Source of the DNA: Tyto alba
Taxonomy: Eukaryota; Chordata; Aves; Strigiformes; Tytonidae
Direction: 5' to 3'
Assembly (NCBI RefSeq): GCF_018691265.1
Contig: NW_024881278.1
Coordinates: 4,602,001-4,666,000, forward strand
DNA length: 64,000 nt
This document shows, in pieces, positions 12,515 to 24,000 of the stretch. A model generated the notes under the pieces. It made no database searches. It saw only the letters and a list, made by a program, of their open reading frames with translations, and was not told the DNA's origin. Numbering within the stretch: the first letter of the stretch is position 1; each line of letters opens with the position of its first letter. Both the position numbers and the translations under genes were made by a program.

Positions 12515-12715
12515 ACATTTGGGGGATACATTTTCTGGATGAACTGAGGAGAGAGCAACCAAGATGATCAGGAGCTGGAGCTCATGATGACCAAGGAGAG
12601 GCTGCGAGAATTAGACTCATTTAGCCTCTAGAAGAGAAGATGAAGAGGAGACCTTAGTCGCATCTCAGCGATCTCAGAAGACAGAGCCAGGCTCTTCTTG
12701 AAGGTGCACAGCTCT
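12515..12715 (+). mobile_element. CR1 LINE, internal fragment, old
   Basis: A diverged piece of CR1 in sense orientation. The blocks GAGAGCAACCAAGATGATCA, GGAGCTGGAG, GGAGAGGCTGCGAGAATTAG, TTTAGCCTCTAGAAGAGAAG and GAGCCAGGCTCTTCTTG follow in the order of the CR1 3' region. The copy stops before the 3' tail, so both ends are missing. The edges are approximate because the outer parts fade into unique sequence. It looks older than the other two CR1 copies. Confidence 0.78.
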
Positions 12716-15519
12716 GCTGGTCATTGCACTGACAACTCGTATCTCCTAGAAAGCACCCCAGTAAGGCTCTCCTGTAACCCACTTTCTCCAGCGTTATGTG
12801 TACGTGCCACTCTATATGCTGCTTTCCATACAGTCTCCTGCTCTGAGATCAACGTTTCCATCCAGTTCCTCTTTCTCCAAGACTGCTAACTTGCTAGAGG
12901 TTAAGCTGCCTCTCAAACAGCCCCCATCCCACTTAGCCTGTATCCCGGGATTTTGTTTCATGAAAAAGGCACTGTAAAGGCTCTGGACCCTGTGCTATGA
13001 TTTACACTTTTTCATCTCCTGTAGAAAGCCTGCCGTGTATGTGATGATACCATTCAGCTCCGTTTACCTGAGAACTTAAAAAAATACCATCAGAGGTTGT
13101 TTTTTCCATATGGGTAAATAGTAGGGGTGGGAGTATTCCTTATGGGAAACCTGGAACAGTCGCACTCTGTCGGCCTGACATTTCCTGCTGTAATTGAAAC
13201 TTTTGATGTTAAAAATTCCATTTACACAGTGTCTCTCTAAGCCAGGCGGGGAGAAGGGCAGAGGTGGGCACAGCGTTAGCACTCAGTTTCCCCAACTCCC
13301 CCCACTGCAGCCAGTTAAACTATAGCAGGTGAGATGCATAGATGTAAGGGAAGGAATATGAGGAAGGAAATACCAGCTGAGTTAGGTAATTCGGGTCAGA
13401 GGAAGCCAGGCGTAGTTACAGAGGCAGGTACAGATTAAATCAACTTGAGGCTCTAGGTCTCTGCATCTGCCCATACCCCTGCCCAGGAGGGCAGGGAGAG
13501 GTGCACCCACATGGTCCTGTGCTCACAGGGGATGTGTGTCTTAGACATCTGGGCTCTGCCTTGAGAGAACAGAAAAACAGCTCCCTCAGAAGTTATGGGG
13601 ACCAAGGGGGGAGAAATAACTTTGCCCTCTTGCGAGTTAAAGGACATTCAGCTGAGTGCCTTCAAAAATCCCACCCAGTGCTATACAACCTCATCCTCAG
13701 TGAAATCAGCCAAACAGCCAAATTCTAACCCAAATCCCAGCCGGCCTCAGGTGGAAATCTAGGCTGAGGAGCCCACTGCTGCCAAACATAAACTTATCCC
13801 AGTACCAACTCCAGACGCCACTGTAACCTTACGCCTGAGGACCAGCACAAACCTGCTCCCCACGCAAGCCAGCCCAGCAGCCCCAGCCACTGTCGATTCA
13901 GTTTATCCACAGGGCTCCTTCAAGCTGGGGACTCAGCTCACGGGTCCACAGGGGGTTTCACCCCCCCGCGACTCGCCCGGCCTCTGCCTCAGCTCTGCAG
14001 CAGCCGCCAGCTCAAATCCTACCTCTACCTCCAGCTTTACCCCACCCCGAGAGCTCCTGTCATTCCCAGCCCTCGAGCGAGCCAGATGCCTATCCTCCTC
14101 CTCCACGAAACCTCCGGCAGACTCTTCAGGGGTGAACAGCAGCAGCAAGAAACATCTGAACGCTGGTATCAACACTGGCCCTAGCTCCCGCTAGCAGTAA
14201 ATACATTAATAAGACAAAGTACAGGACAAAGTGGAATCCCTGTGAGTAATGGACATAATTACATTAGCTAGTCAAAGTAACTTTATGTTAAGAAATATTT
14301 TTGGCATGCCATGAAAAGTTTAAATCCTGTCACACCCCAACAGTTACAAAAGTCAAAGGCAACATAACATGAGCTTTATTTTAACTGTTACATGCATTTA
14401 CATAAAAATGCTTCTTCAGAATGATAATGCAACCATGCTTCCCTGTTTAGTTTTTTGCTGGTTTCCCTTTTGATGCAACTTTCTTGCACCCTCAAAGGCA
14501 CAAAGTAGAACAGGAAACAGTTCTGCCTGCAACTTTTCTCAGGCACCTTAAAACATTAAGGCTCAATGCGTTGAGCTTCTTTCACGTATCCAAAGACAGT
14601 GAAAAAAAAACGAGTACCGAGACTCACCAACCATTTCTGAAAACCTGGATTTTCATTGTCAAACATGCATCTGACCCTCCAGACATGACAGTGACAGCCA
14701 CAACAACAAGCAATTTACATTAATCATTATTCTTCCTAGCAATCCTTAAAAGCAATGGGCAGCACGGGGTGAGAAAAGTGAAGCTGGATCTACAGAAACA
14801 GACATTTCAGAAAGGAAACAAATGAGTTATTTGAACAGCTGTTCAGATTAATTCTCATTTCTAACCCTGTTACTTAAATGACAACTGACTATAAACTCAC
14901 TCTACTCCTTGGAGTTCCACAAAAAGTTCATTCAGGAACAGAAGTAGGGAAAGCTTTCTGGTCTCAAAAATACTAAAACGCACTTTATGCTGCTGACTTT
15001 CTCAAACTCTGTCACCAAAGTAGGCAAAACTAAAACCTAAAGTTAACAGCTGTTACATTTTGATGCTAAATCTAATATACAGAGGCTCATTTTTATTTAA
15101 ATACTTAATTTAGATATTTCTGGAGAGAAGTCTGAATTTCTCTGTTCAAAAAGCTGCTTTACTTTTAAATTCACTTTCTTTTTTTATATCAATAAATTTA
15201 AAAGTTTCAAAAACTAATAAATTATATATTTTGTTTCAGATTGCACAACGCACTTTGAGACAAAATTAATCTCTTTTTTTCTGTAGTTTTTGTCAGAATT
15301 CATATTTTGGCAAAAAATTCACTTAGGAAGACCTAAAAAACCAGAACTATCGGTGATTCCAGTGCCTACCAATTGTTCCTACATCTCCCACCAAGGAATC
15401 TTTGATATGAAAACTCATAATAGGCATTCGAGTTTTCCCAGGCAAAGTTGGGATGACAAATTGCACAAAGATAATTTCTTCTACTACAGTGGCATCAAGA
15501 AGCCTCCTAAGACTGTGGC
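12716..15519. other. non-coding stretch
   Basis: A GC-leaning, CT-rich part (13.74-14.17 kb) with a short minus frame is followed by AT-rich complex sequence (14.19-15.29 kb). No repeat family, RNA gene or exon could be supported. Confidence 0.55.
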
Positions 15520-15668
15520 TTGTGGGTGCCCCATTATGCAGAAGACTGCCCCTTACTTGAGGAGCTCACAATTAAAAGACAAACAAAGATGGGAAACCAA
15601 AAATAAAGTGACTTGCCCAGTGCCATAGAGCAGACTGTTGGCAGTGGTGCACAGAGAGTCTGGTTCAC
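15520..15668 (-). mobile_element. MIR-type SINE, antisense copy
   Basis: Read on the plus strand this is the reverse complement of a MIR: ACTGCCCCTTACTTGAGGAG, GCTCACAATTAAAAGACAA, a GGGAAACCAAAAATAAAGTG stretch, then GTGACTTGCCCAGTGCCATA and a GGCAGTGGTG segment. The order matches the MIR variant that carries a 'GGGACTGTCT...' 3' tail. An open plus-strand frame ending at about 15628 runs through it and owes nothing to a gene. Confidence 0.72.
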
Positions 15669-16369
15669 CTCGAATCTTCCTTCAGTGACCTATCTGATAG
15701 GAGCGTGTGGTCAGACTTGCTGGATAAGCCTTTATTTTGGTTTCTCCTGCCTTATTTCTGCTTCACGGGCTGGTGGAGGGTTGCAGAACTTCAGCAAGTA
15801 AAAAACGTAATGATCTTCAGCAAACACCTAGGGGGAACCAAGGAAGATCTTTATCTTATATTGATCTTGATTTTTGTCCACCTGGAAGAAAGGAGAACTC
15901 CCAGTGTAGCACTAGCAGAAGCCACATACCTCAAATTATCAACTGCGAGATAAAAACTGAGGAGGAAAAAGAGATACCAGGTAAACAGAGAGAGAGAAGT
16001 GTTGTCAGGAAGCAATGGCAATACTTAGCGTAAGAGTTGTGGGAGTCTCTGGTCTACTGCTACGGGTAAACATCTGTCCGAATGACAGGACACGGTGGAA
16101 AATTATGTGAGATGGGCCAGAACTAAGTCATGATTGATGAGCCTTGGAAGAGCAGGACCTGGCTCTCCAGTGTTGGTTTTGCAACCTTTGATCTTTATAG
16201 CCACGCATTATAAAGTGGTTTCAACTTGTAACTAAATTCCTAACATACTCAGCTGTAAAATCCAGACATATCCTGAGTAATAAAACAAATACATAAACTG
16301 GAACTTAGGTGAGAGTCATCTTTTAACTGTCACTTGAAGCTGGGAACACCTAGAGCTCGTTATACTAGA

Positions 16370-16720
16370 TTCAATAGCAAAACGTAATTTTAAGAGCAGC
16401 ATGAAGGGATTTTGGCTGGAAACAAATTAATTGGGCTGTACAGCCTACATCGTTAATCCTATCTGGATTGCCAATTTACAGTGCCTTTAAAGAGCATCAC
16501 AGAACAGGCACCTTTCAAACTGTTACACATACTGTAACTATAGCGCATGATGTTCATGAAATATGACTTCTATCACTCCGTGTATCAGAGCCACGGGCCT
16601 TCTGCAAAAACGTCATTCTGCGAACTGTGGATATAACCAATAAATCAAGGCAGTTGCACAAGCCACAACTTAGGTGGCATTAATTAGATCAGTGGAAGTT
16701 ATGATCCAACATAATTATCA
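16370..16720. other. possible conserved non-coding element
   Basis: The block is of balanced, complex sequence without repeats or homopolymers, and holds ATTAATTG at 16426-16433 and CATTAATTAG at 16678-16687 (homeodomain-type cores), GTTAATCC near 16453 (OTX/bicoid type) and CCAATAAATCAAGG. This texture is typical of vertebrate enhancers. The claim rests on texture and motifs only. Confidence 0.25.
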
Positions 16721-17774
16721 CTGCTACCCCACCTACGTTTAATTTCAGTGTTTCTTCCTATCTTTTCCCCAGAGGGTCAATAGGAGAGTTAAACTACATG
16801 CTTCAACAGTGTCAGTCTCCAGAGGCAGCACGAAAGAGCAATGTTTGGTAATTATACGAGTGCAAGTAAGGGGAAGGGGACTATCATGAGATGGGATCAG
16901 ATACCATACAGCAAGGGGAGAAGGAAAGAAATTCACCCTTTGCCCCTCACACAGCTCGCAGCTTTGCAACCGTACCAGAGGTCTAGGTTTTGCGCTGCCA
17001 GATCTGACCCACCAGTCCCTACGTAGTAAGGTATTTACATACAAAAATCAGTGTAAGGATATGGAGTCTTACTGAAATAAACCTGATGTCCCAAAGTCTT
17101 ACATACATCTTGAAAATGGCCTGAATGGCAGAGCCCAGGGGAGGGGAAGAAGAGTCAATGGACTGAGATGGGGCTTGCGGCATCTCTGACTACATCTACA
17201 CTAGCAAGTAGTGCAGAACAAGAGGAATGGAGACAGAGGGAAAAAATTGGTGCCGAGGACCTGACACCCGCACAGTGCGTTTCCATTCTGTAGGTGATTT
17301 ACTTCAGACGAGCTGCAGTCTAGTGGCAGCAGCAACCAGCTCGAGCTGTCCCGTGCCGGGTGCTGCCTGAAGCGCACCCACCAGCTTACTGCCATCCCAG
17401 AGGAATCCAGTTCATGTCCTCCACGACTGCCCTGCGACACAAAGGTACAGTTAAGTGGGGATCACCGAGCAACTCATTTCAGAAGCTCACTGTTGGCCTC
17501 AAATAAAATACTAATGCCAGTCCCCCTCCCAACCCCCGCAACTTAGAGCCAGCTCCCTGCTGGGCACGGACAAGTGCCCGGGGATACACGTACGCTGCCG
17601 ACCACCCCATGCTTCAGAGGTTTCTGAGCAAATATCTCCAGAGATAGCCCAGCATAACACAACCCTGATGTGGGTCTGCCCCGGACCGACACGAGTGTCC
17701 CCAGACAGCTCTGCCCTGTGTGGCTGCACCTACACACAGGCGGCCAGCTCCCCTGTGCGGGGTGTGTGTGCTCT

Positions 17775-17870
17775 GCGTCTCCGTCACTCCCTCCGTCAAT
17801 AGGGACAATTTTACCAGCCTGCGTCTCTGAGGACGGGGCTTCAGGAAGCGAGAGTCATACAAATACAAAC
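17775..17870 (+). mobile_element. possible MIR-type SINE remnant
   Basis: A short match to the MIR core is seen: GTCAATAGGGACAATTTTAC, CAGCCTGCGTCTCTGAGGAC, GGGGCTTCAGGAAGCGAGAG, compared with 'ctgtaaaatggggacaata...cctcacagg..gtgaggcttaatgaag'. Only the middle of the family is represented, and identity is marginal. Confidence 0.3.
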
Positions 17871-19969
17871 ACAAATGGGAAACCAAGGGTTTGCAGGACT
17901 GAGCCCTGAATCACAGTCCAGGAAACGGTTGTAATGACCCTACGTGGCTGAAGAAGAACCACTGCCTTTGAACTGGCTGGAAGGACTTTATACAAAAAGG
18001 TATCATATCTTTCAGGTCACAGCAGTTCTTTCTGATGGAAGGTTGCACCATCACAGTGGTTGGAAGACAAGGAGGTTTTCTGCTAAAAATCCCCAAAGAT
18101 GCTCTGGTTTAGCAGGTCAATTGGTTCTCTTCTTCTCTGACCTTTCTTCTATGCGTCTGCTCTTCCCTACACTTACAATAAAACATTTTCCTTTGACACT
18201 GTGCAGGGCTCTGCTTAAAAAGAGCTTGGTGTAATCAGGTGTGTTCCTAGTGAACTGCAGCCCGCAGTACAAAGACACCACTGTTTTTCGGAAGGCCGTT
18301 CAGTAATGTTCACTCAACAGAAGAGACCAACAGTATGGCAATATCCATCAGCCCCCTGCATTTGCTTGTAATTAAAGAAAGGTCAGTAGCTGTGCCTTTC
18401 TGAGAATCACGCTTACTTTTGCACAGTCCGAAACCAAACATATACAAATTTCACAATGGAAACTTCCGTTGACATCCAGAAACATGAAATCTGAGACGTG
18501 AAAAATATTAAACAGACAACTGCACTAAACTAATAAGGTTTGTGAAATCGATTTGCCCCCATGGTTGGTTACAGAACTGTCGAGCTAATATTTGGTACCT
18601 AACAGCAAAAGCTGTTGAGTTCCAGTTTTTTCATGCCTCACTGCTACAGAAAGGCCCTGATTCACACCACTTCATCATCTTTCCTCATTTTTATAGGTGG
18701 CCAGAGGGCATGCTGGATCCTCAGTTTGTTTGTCTGGATCCACTCATTAATAAATTATGTGTAGTGAGCAATGACACGCACCTGGACATCTAGTCTGAGT
18801 AGATTCTTTAACATTCAAATTGGTTGTGCTACTTCGGCAAAAAAAGCATCAAAAACTTTCTGAAATGTGATTTTTTCTTTATGCCTTCGTATTTCTAGGA
18901 GCCATATCATCAGTGGAACAGAAGTACCAAAACGTGAGAACGAAAAAGAAAGAAAAGCACAAGACTTCTCCCTATGAAGCACTGTTAGCAATCAGTTTGC
19001 TGTGAACACGAGGATCCTGCAGCCAAGACCACAGCCACATTAGGGTGGGAATCTGAGTGGCAGCATTTAAAATTCTGATGTATAGCTAGGCAAGAAATAC
19101 TAAGAAGGAACACAGATATGTTGAGATTCAGCTGCTCTGGAAATGGAAATGATCTAGAAATCTACTTTTAGGGACCAAGCCTTTAAGCCCTCCCTGGTCC
19201 TCCTGGTGGTATCACTATGTATAATTTGCTATGCTAATGAGAGGAACGGGGACAAAGAGGGACAGATGCAGGATACAGACAAGGTATGACGTATTCCAGC
19301 AAAATCCTTCTGACACAAAACCCTTGGAGACTATGGTCAACTGGCGTGAGAGTCACAGAGACACAATCCAACACAATCCCCTGCTCTACTTTTCCCATCA
19401 TTAGTTGGGTACCGCAGAGAACGTAGTTAAAAATGTTTTCTAAAATAGCTTTAAGGATTGGGAATCTGATAAGGCAAATACAAGTGGCAAAGCTCCACTG
19501 ACGTCAGTGAGACTTATATAAGGGAAGATTTTGTAATGGTAAAAGTAATACTGGAACTGCAAAGTCCTGCACACTGAACAAGGAAGTTTTTTCAGGTTAA
19601 CCTCTACACAAGCCACATATCTGTCCTCAAAACAATTTTCCCCCTGCCCTGGCAATAAAAACTGAATTTGGACTATTTCTGCAAAAATTGTCACTTTGTG
19701 TGTACAATCACACAAGAATAATTTACTGCAAAGCTACTCACTAATAAGCAACTGAGATATTAATACTGGATTATATCTTTAAGGGCAAATTTTGAATTTA
19801 TACATATGAGAATTTTAATGAAAAGACCTGACTATGAAATGCAGTACATTTAGCCAGTCCTGAGACAATATGGTGTGGGAGTCATTCTTCCTTCGTACAA
19901 TTCTTCTTTTCAGGACCATCTAGTAAATTGGTGTGAATTAACACTGGTCATTTGAAATCAATTGAAAAA

Positions 19970-20055
19970 AAATGGAGCCATGCCAAATTACATCAGTGAA
20001 GGATCCAGCCTTTTGACTTCAAGTTATCCTCAGTTAACACTGGTGTAATCAGAAA
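19970..20055. repeat. fold-back repeat remnant, 'TTTACACCAG' family
   Basis: GGAGCCATGCCAAATTACATC, AGTGAAGGATCCAGCC match the right half of the palindrome. A second stretch, CTCAGTTAACACTGGTGTAA, looks like part of an adjoining copy or a rearranged left half. Boundaries are vague. Confidence 0.42.
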
Positions 20056-20654
20056 AAGGCGACATTTACTTCTCTGCCCAATGAAAATAGGCTGGGTATT
20101 GGCTACTTTCAGAGAACTGCCTGAAAACATTCCACAAACCATGAATTATTCACAGTATTAAACAAATAATTGTGACTAGTAAATAAATATTTGAAAGTAA
20201 TGGCTGGTTCATACACCATTCAAACATAGTCTAAGGGGGAGATATTCATCATATGAATTACCCATTAAGAATTATTGGCTCGGCTCTAGTTATAACTGAT
20301 AAACAGTCATGTGGATAATAAGGCAAGTGTTTGGCAAGTCTCCTGCTTTCATTCTCAGCAATATGGCTTCCTTTTCAACAGACACATAAGCTCAACTATT
20401 TATCCCCCTTCTATCAGAGCAACTAACTGCCTTTGGTGCACCTGAAAGGCGAGAGCTGGCGCGCAGTTTCCCCAAGCCCTACTTGTCTGGTTAAATTCCA
20501 GGTCAGGCAACAGCCCTCTGACAGAACCACATTCCTGCTGCAGTTTCAATTACCTAAATTATTCTTCACCTCCTGTCCTAAGCATGGGCATATTTTTGAT
20601 GGCCCGAGCTGGGAAATGTGAATGCAAACTGCTACCAGATGTAGAGAGGAAGAA

Positions 20655-20742
20655 TGATTTCATATCGGAGGCACTAGCCTCCGAGTCAAAATATCTGAGT
20701 CTCTGCTGTGCCACAGGCTTTCTGTAAGCCACTTAGGCCCAA
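20655..20742 (+). mobile_element. MIR-type SINE fragment, 5' half
   Basis: The segment GAGGCACTAGCCTCCGAGTC, CTGAGTCTCTGCTGTGCCAC, AGGCTTTCTGTAAGCCACTTAG follows the 5' half of a MIR ('...gagtcaggagac...ctctgccac...gtgacc...cacttag'). It stops exactly where the palindromic element begins, so the MIR was probably interrupted or replaced at that point. Confidence 0.65.
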
Positions 20743-20828
20743 ATCCCCAAAGGTATTTAGGCTTTTAACTCCTGTTCATTTCAGTGAGAGTTAAAAGCCT
20801 AAATACCTCGATGGATCTGGGTTTTAGC
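20737..20828. repeat. fold-back (MITE-like) repeat with perfect 21-bp arms
   Basis: The left arm AGGTATTTAGGCTTTTAACTC (20751-20771) and right arm (20788-20808) are perfect reverse complements around a 16-nt loop. Imperfect pairing extends outward through CCCAAATCC on the left and GGATCTGGG on the right, to about 20737 and 20828. The layout matches an abundant sauropsid fold-back repeat I know with the core 'ggtatttaggcgcctaactccc'. It has no coding capacity. It would be a non-autonomous DNA-transposon derivative or a similar palindromic element, but the superfamily is not clear. Confidence 0.75.
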
Positions 20829-20950
20829 CTCGGTGGTTATGTCTACACAGCACAAGGGTATCCATAGTACCGAGGGGGGACATCAGAGCTAACTCTTAAC
20901 AACCTGGCTCCGGTAGAAGAGCAATGTCCTGGTGCTGGTCTACTCTTCAG
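20829..20950 (+). repeat. old repeat beginning with a 'TGTCTACAC' terminus
   Basis: Right after the palindrome the sequence GGTTATGTCTACACAGCACA begins a segment with AGAGCTAACTCTTAACAACC, TGGCTCCGGTAGAAGAGCAA and TGTCCTGGTGCTGG. The TATGTCTACAC start is the terminus of an old sauropsid repeat group with inverted 'tgtctacac...gtgtagaca' ends, probably hAT-like DNA transposons. No matching right terminus is visible, so the copy is truncated. The family assignment is from memory of the motif only. Confidence 0.4.
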
Positions 20951-21949
20951 CCACCAGAGGAATAGAATCTGATTGCGGATAGCTCTCACCACAGCATTCC
21001 CACCTACAGCACACTCAGGGCTCACCCGGGTACCTCCACACAGCCTCAAAACCACCCCCACGCCTCCAAATCACGGTGCAGCCCGGGCAGCAGCCTGCCT
21101 TGTCGGGATACGGGGAGAACGAGCGCATCCCGTGAGAGTCCCCGGCGTTCTGCCGGCGGGCAGCACGCAAAGCACAGGGAGCCAGCAGGCTTGGTTCGGC
21201 TGAACAATCCTGCAAATTCCACTTTAGTTCAGCTTTCGGGAAAGCAGCTTCCCCTGGTCACAGAAAGGCAGCAGGCGGCTGTGTGTGCAACGCGCTCCCA
21301 TTTAAATATCTGGCATCTTTCACTTATAACACCAGTACAACATCTGACCGTGTCTCCAAAAAGAATCAGAGCAAATGGTTAATGTGCAGTTATGGTAGTT
21401 AAAAAAAGAAATGCCTTGCTGCTATTCTATTGTCAGCTTTGGCAAGCAGCACTGGGGAAGCGAAACACTGATAACATTGCTTTATTGTTCGTGTAGGTCC
21501 CAACCTTAACATGCTACATCTGTATCTTCTGTCTCAAGAAGTTGCTTTCTTTTCATCAAACACATTCCAGAAGTCAACAGTAAAAGCACTGACAAGAGAC
21601 AGCAGATTGATCCATTAACTCTCACTCACTGCTAACAGTTCCTTGGCTGAAACCGGACCCTGCATTCCACTTGGGAAGATTTGGTAAGTTCAAAATGTAA
21701 ACATGCTCGCAGGATTTGGTTACTGCTCTCCTCCACTGCAGCTCCTGCCTCAGCCGAACAGGAGGTGCTGGGAATCTCTACAGGTGCTGTGCCTCTTACT
21801 TTATACATGCGTAATTAAGTAACAAACAGGACAGGCCAAACAAGTCCTGTGTGCCTCGTGTTAATATTATACTACATTCTCAGTTAGTGCTAATCAATGT
21901 GGTTGCAATGAAGGATATTACAGCATATAGCTCCTTCTAATACGTCTAA

Positions 21950-21984
21950 CAATAATAATAATAATAATTAATAATAATAATAAA
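21950..21984. repeat. (AAT)n microsatellite
   Basis: Eleven or so AAT/TAA triplets with one interruption (AATTAAT) in the middle. Confidence 0.95.
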
Positions 21985-22964
21985 GCACTCTCCCTTTGCC
22001 AGAAAAGTTGCAATTAAATGAGCACATATTTTCCCTTTAGAGATAGGCCCTCAAGCATCTTCCTTTTAGCAGCAGATAAAATGAAAAGTCATCTGTCATG
22101 GCTTTGAATTTGCTTTGCAAAGCCAGCCTTTATTTTAAGTTAGATTTGTCTAACAATGCTCCTTTGTTGAACTATTATTCTCCATCTGTATTACCAAAGC
22201 ATGCAGGGTCTCCGCTCGCAGACCAGCACTCCAGTGCATCAGCCACAGTAAAAACACCGAACAAAATGCCACTTCTTACACATCTGCTAACAAAGCCGTA
22301 AAGCCCAGTCCGGGCTCGTCCCCCAGTGTGGCTCTCTGTCCCCCTCTGCTGACTACAACGTCGGTCCCGGGTCCAATTGCTGCATCCAGGGACTCGGCCT
22401 GGGGTGCTGTTACCCTTGGAGAGGTGACAATACACCTTCTGAGAGGCAGCAAGATGCTGGCTTATCCTGGGAAGAAACTGATTTTTCCTGTGCAGCAGCT
22501 GGACAAACAGGGTTTTGTCCAAGCAGGCCTCCGAGTTCGGCTTCTGCATTGCTCACAAAACAGAACGGGTTTTTGTGCTGAAAAACTTGACGTGGAGGTA
22601 AAACGTCGCTGCAGTAGTCCAGCCAGTCCCTTAATACTGTGATTCAAGATGGTGCCTTCGGTGTCCCGTGGGGAACGAATCGTGTTTCCCTTCCAGTCTA
22701 CAGGCCAGGTACTCGAGACAAATGACATTTGCTAGGCTGGCCATCTCCTTCAGCTGAAAACTTCGTGCTTTTCATGAGTTCCATTTTTTGATGTGACAGT
22801 GGCACCAGCAAGCACTGTTCAAAAGAAACGCACCTAACCAAAAAGCCGTGTTTCTGAAAAAAACACGCCTTCGGTGCACAGGTGAATCTACCTATTACTA
22901 GCCTTCGCTTTTCATGCAGACTACAGTACCACGTATAGTCCCACAGCTCGTGAGCAGAACCAGC

Positions 22965-23075
22965 AGAGATTGCGATGGGTAAATGCCAGGAACTGCTCCA
23001 GTGACATCACTGGGATTTTTGCCACTGATTTCAGTAGAGTCATGATTTCATACAGGACTCTGCTGCCATTGGACT
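22965..23075. repeat. old repeat with tandem 'tgacttcaatggg'-like motifs
   Basis: CCAGTGACATCACTGGGATT, TTTGCCACTGATTTCAGTAG, AGTCATGATTTCATAC contain two spaced copies of a 'cca(t/c)tga..tca(a/c)tgg' motif, typical of worn sauropsid repeats. CCAGTGACATCACTGG is a near-perfect 16-nt palindrome at 22999-23014. The family is not certain. Confidence 0.38.
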
Positions 23076-23944
23076 CGAGGTTTAATTACACGACTCTTTA
23101 CTAACTGGCTCTCTAGGTTTCTACAATGCTGATTTTCCTCCAATCTCGCTCCAAGGGTTGGTTCTGACTTGTTACAGGGGCCTGTTTGAAAGATTCATGT
23201 TCCTTACACTTCTCTTCTTCCTTTGGTACTGTACAATTACAGACTCAGTTCTCTATTCCAGGCGTATCCGTGTACACATCACCCATATTTACATCTTAAG
23301 ACTTTGGTTTTCTCTCCGTTGTTGTCTCGAGTTTCAAATGTTTTTTACACTTCTGCTTTTCTCCATGGTCAGGTCTTCTGTATTTAATACCCCTTTGTAA
23401 CATAGGTCTACAAACAGATCCGAGATATCGGTGAAGGATCTAGGGAAAATGATTTGTTGTTCTTATTATGGGTCTGGATTGGCAATTTGGTCTAAGCTTC
23501 CAGATCATTTTGGCCTTCTGGTGCGATCGTTAAGAAGCCATTTCACTGTCAGATCCATCTCTGCCTGTACAGACAGACATCCTGCACATTCGGACTCAAA
23601 GTCCTTCAAGAACTAGTGCTGGTTTTGCTGCCTGCCTGTACAGCAGTGACAGCAATAGGACCTGAGGTCTGTACAGAACTTGGAGCATCTCCATAGTAAT
23701 TCTGGATGGAGAATACCTATTGCTCAAGTTAACTTACACCACCTTAATTTGCAGCTGTGACTTTGCCGGCCTTGCAGTCAAAGACACAACAGCAATACAC
23801 TGACCAGCTTCACTCTAGCTACTCTGGATACCTTAAGCAGTGGAGACACAGCGTTCAGGCACCACCTCTTGAATATGCATGCTGCATCCCGGGCAGGCTT
23901 GTCCAGCCTGCCCTAAACCCTGTGAAGATTAAAGCTGGTTGTTT

Positions 23945-24000
23945 TTTGATTATCTGCACTGCAATCACACCTCCCAGTTGCAATGTAGATACGCAGTCGG
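23945..24000. repeat. collapsed terminal inverted repeats of an old DNA element
   Basis: TATCTGCACTGCAA at 23951-23964 and TTGCAATGTAGATA at 23978-23991 pair at 12 of 14 positions around a 13-nt loop. They resemble the two ends of the 'tgtctacactgcaa...ttgcagtgtagaca' repeat group, with nearly all of the interior deleted. Adjacent sequence (23750-23945) has similar short motifs but no clear structure. Confidence 0.42.

Larger units (their letters stand above)
15669..20654. other. non-coding stretch
   Basis: It contains the possible conserved block at 16.37-16.72 kb, a faint 'ACATCTACACTAGCAAGTAG' word at about 17195 that may be an old DNA-element terminus, the doubtful MIR remnant at 17.8 kb and the fold-back remnant at 19.97 kb. 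There is otherwise nothing to annotate. Confidence 0.55.
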
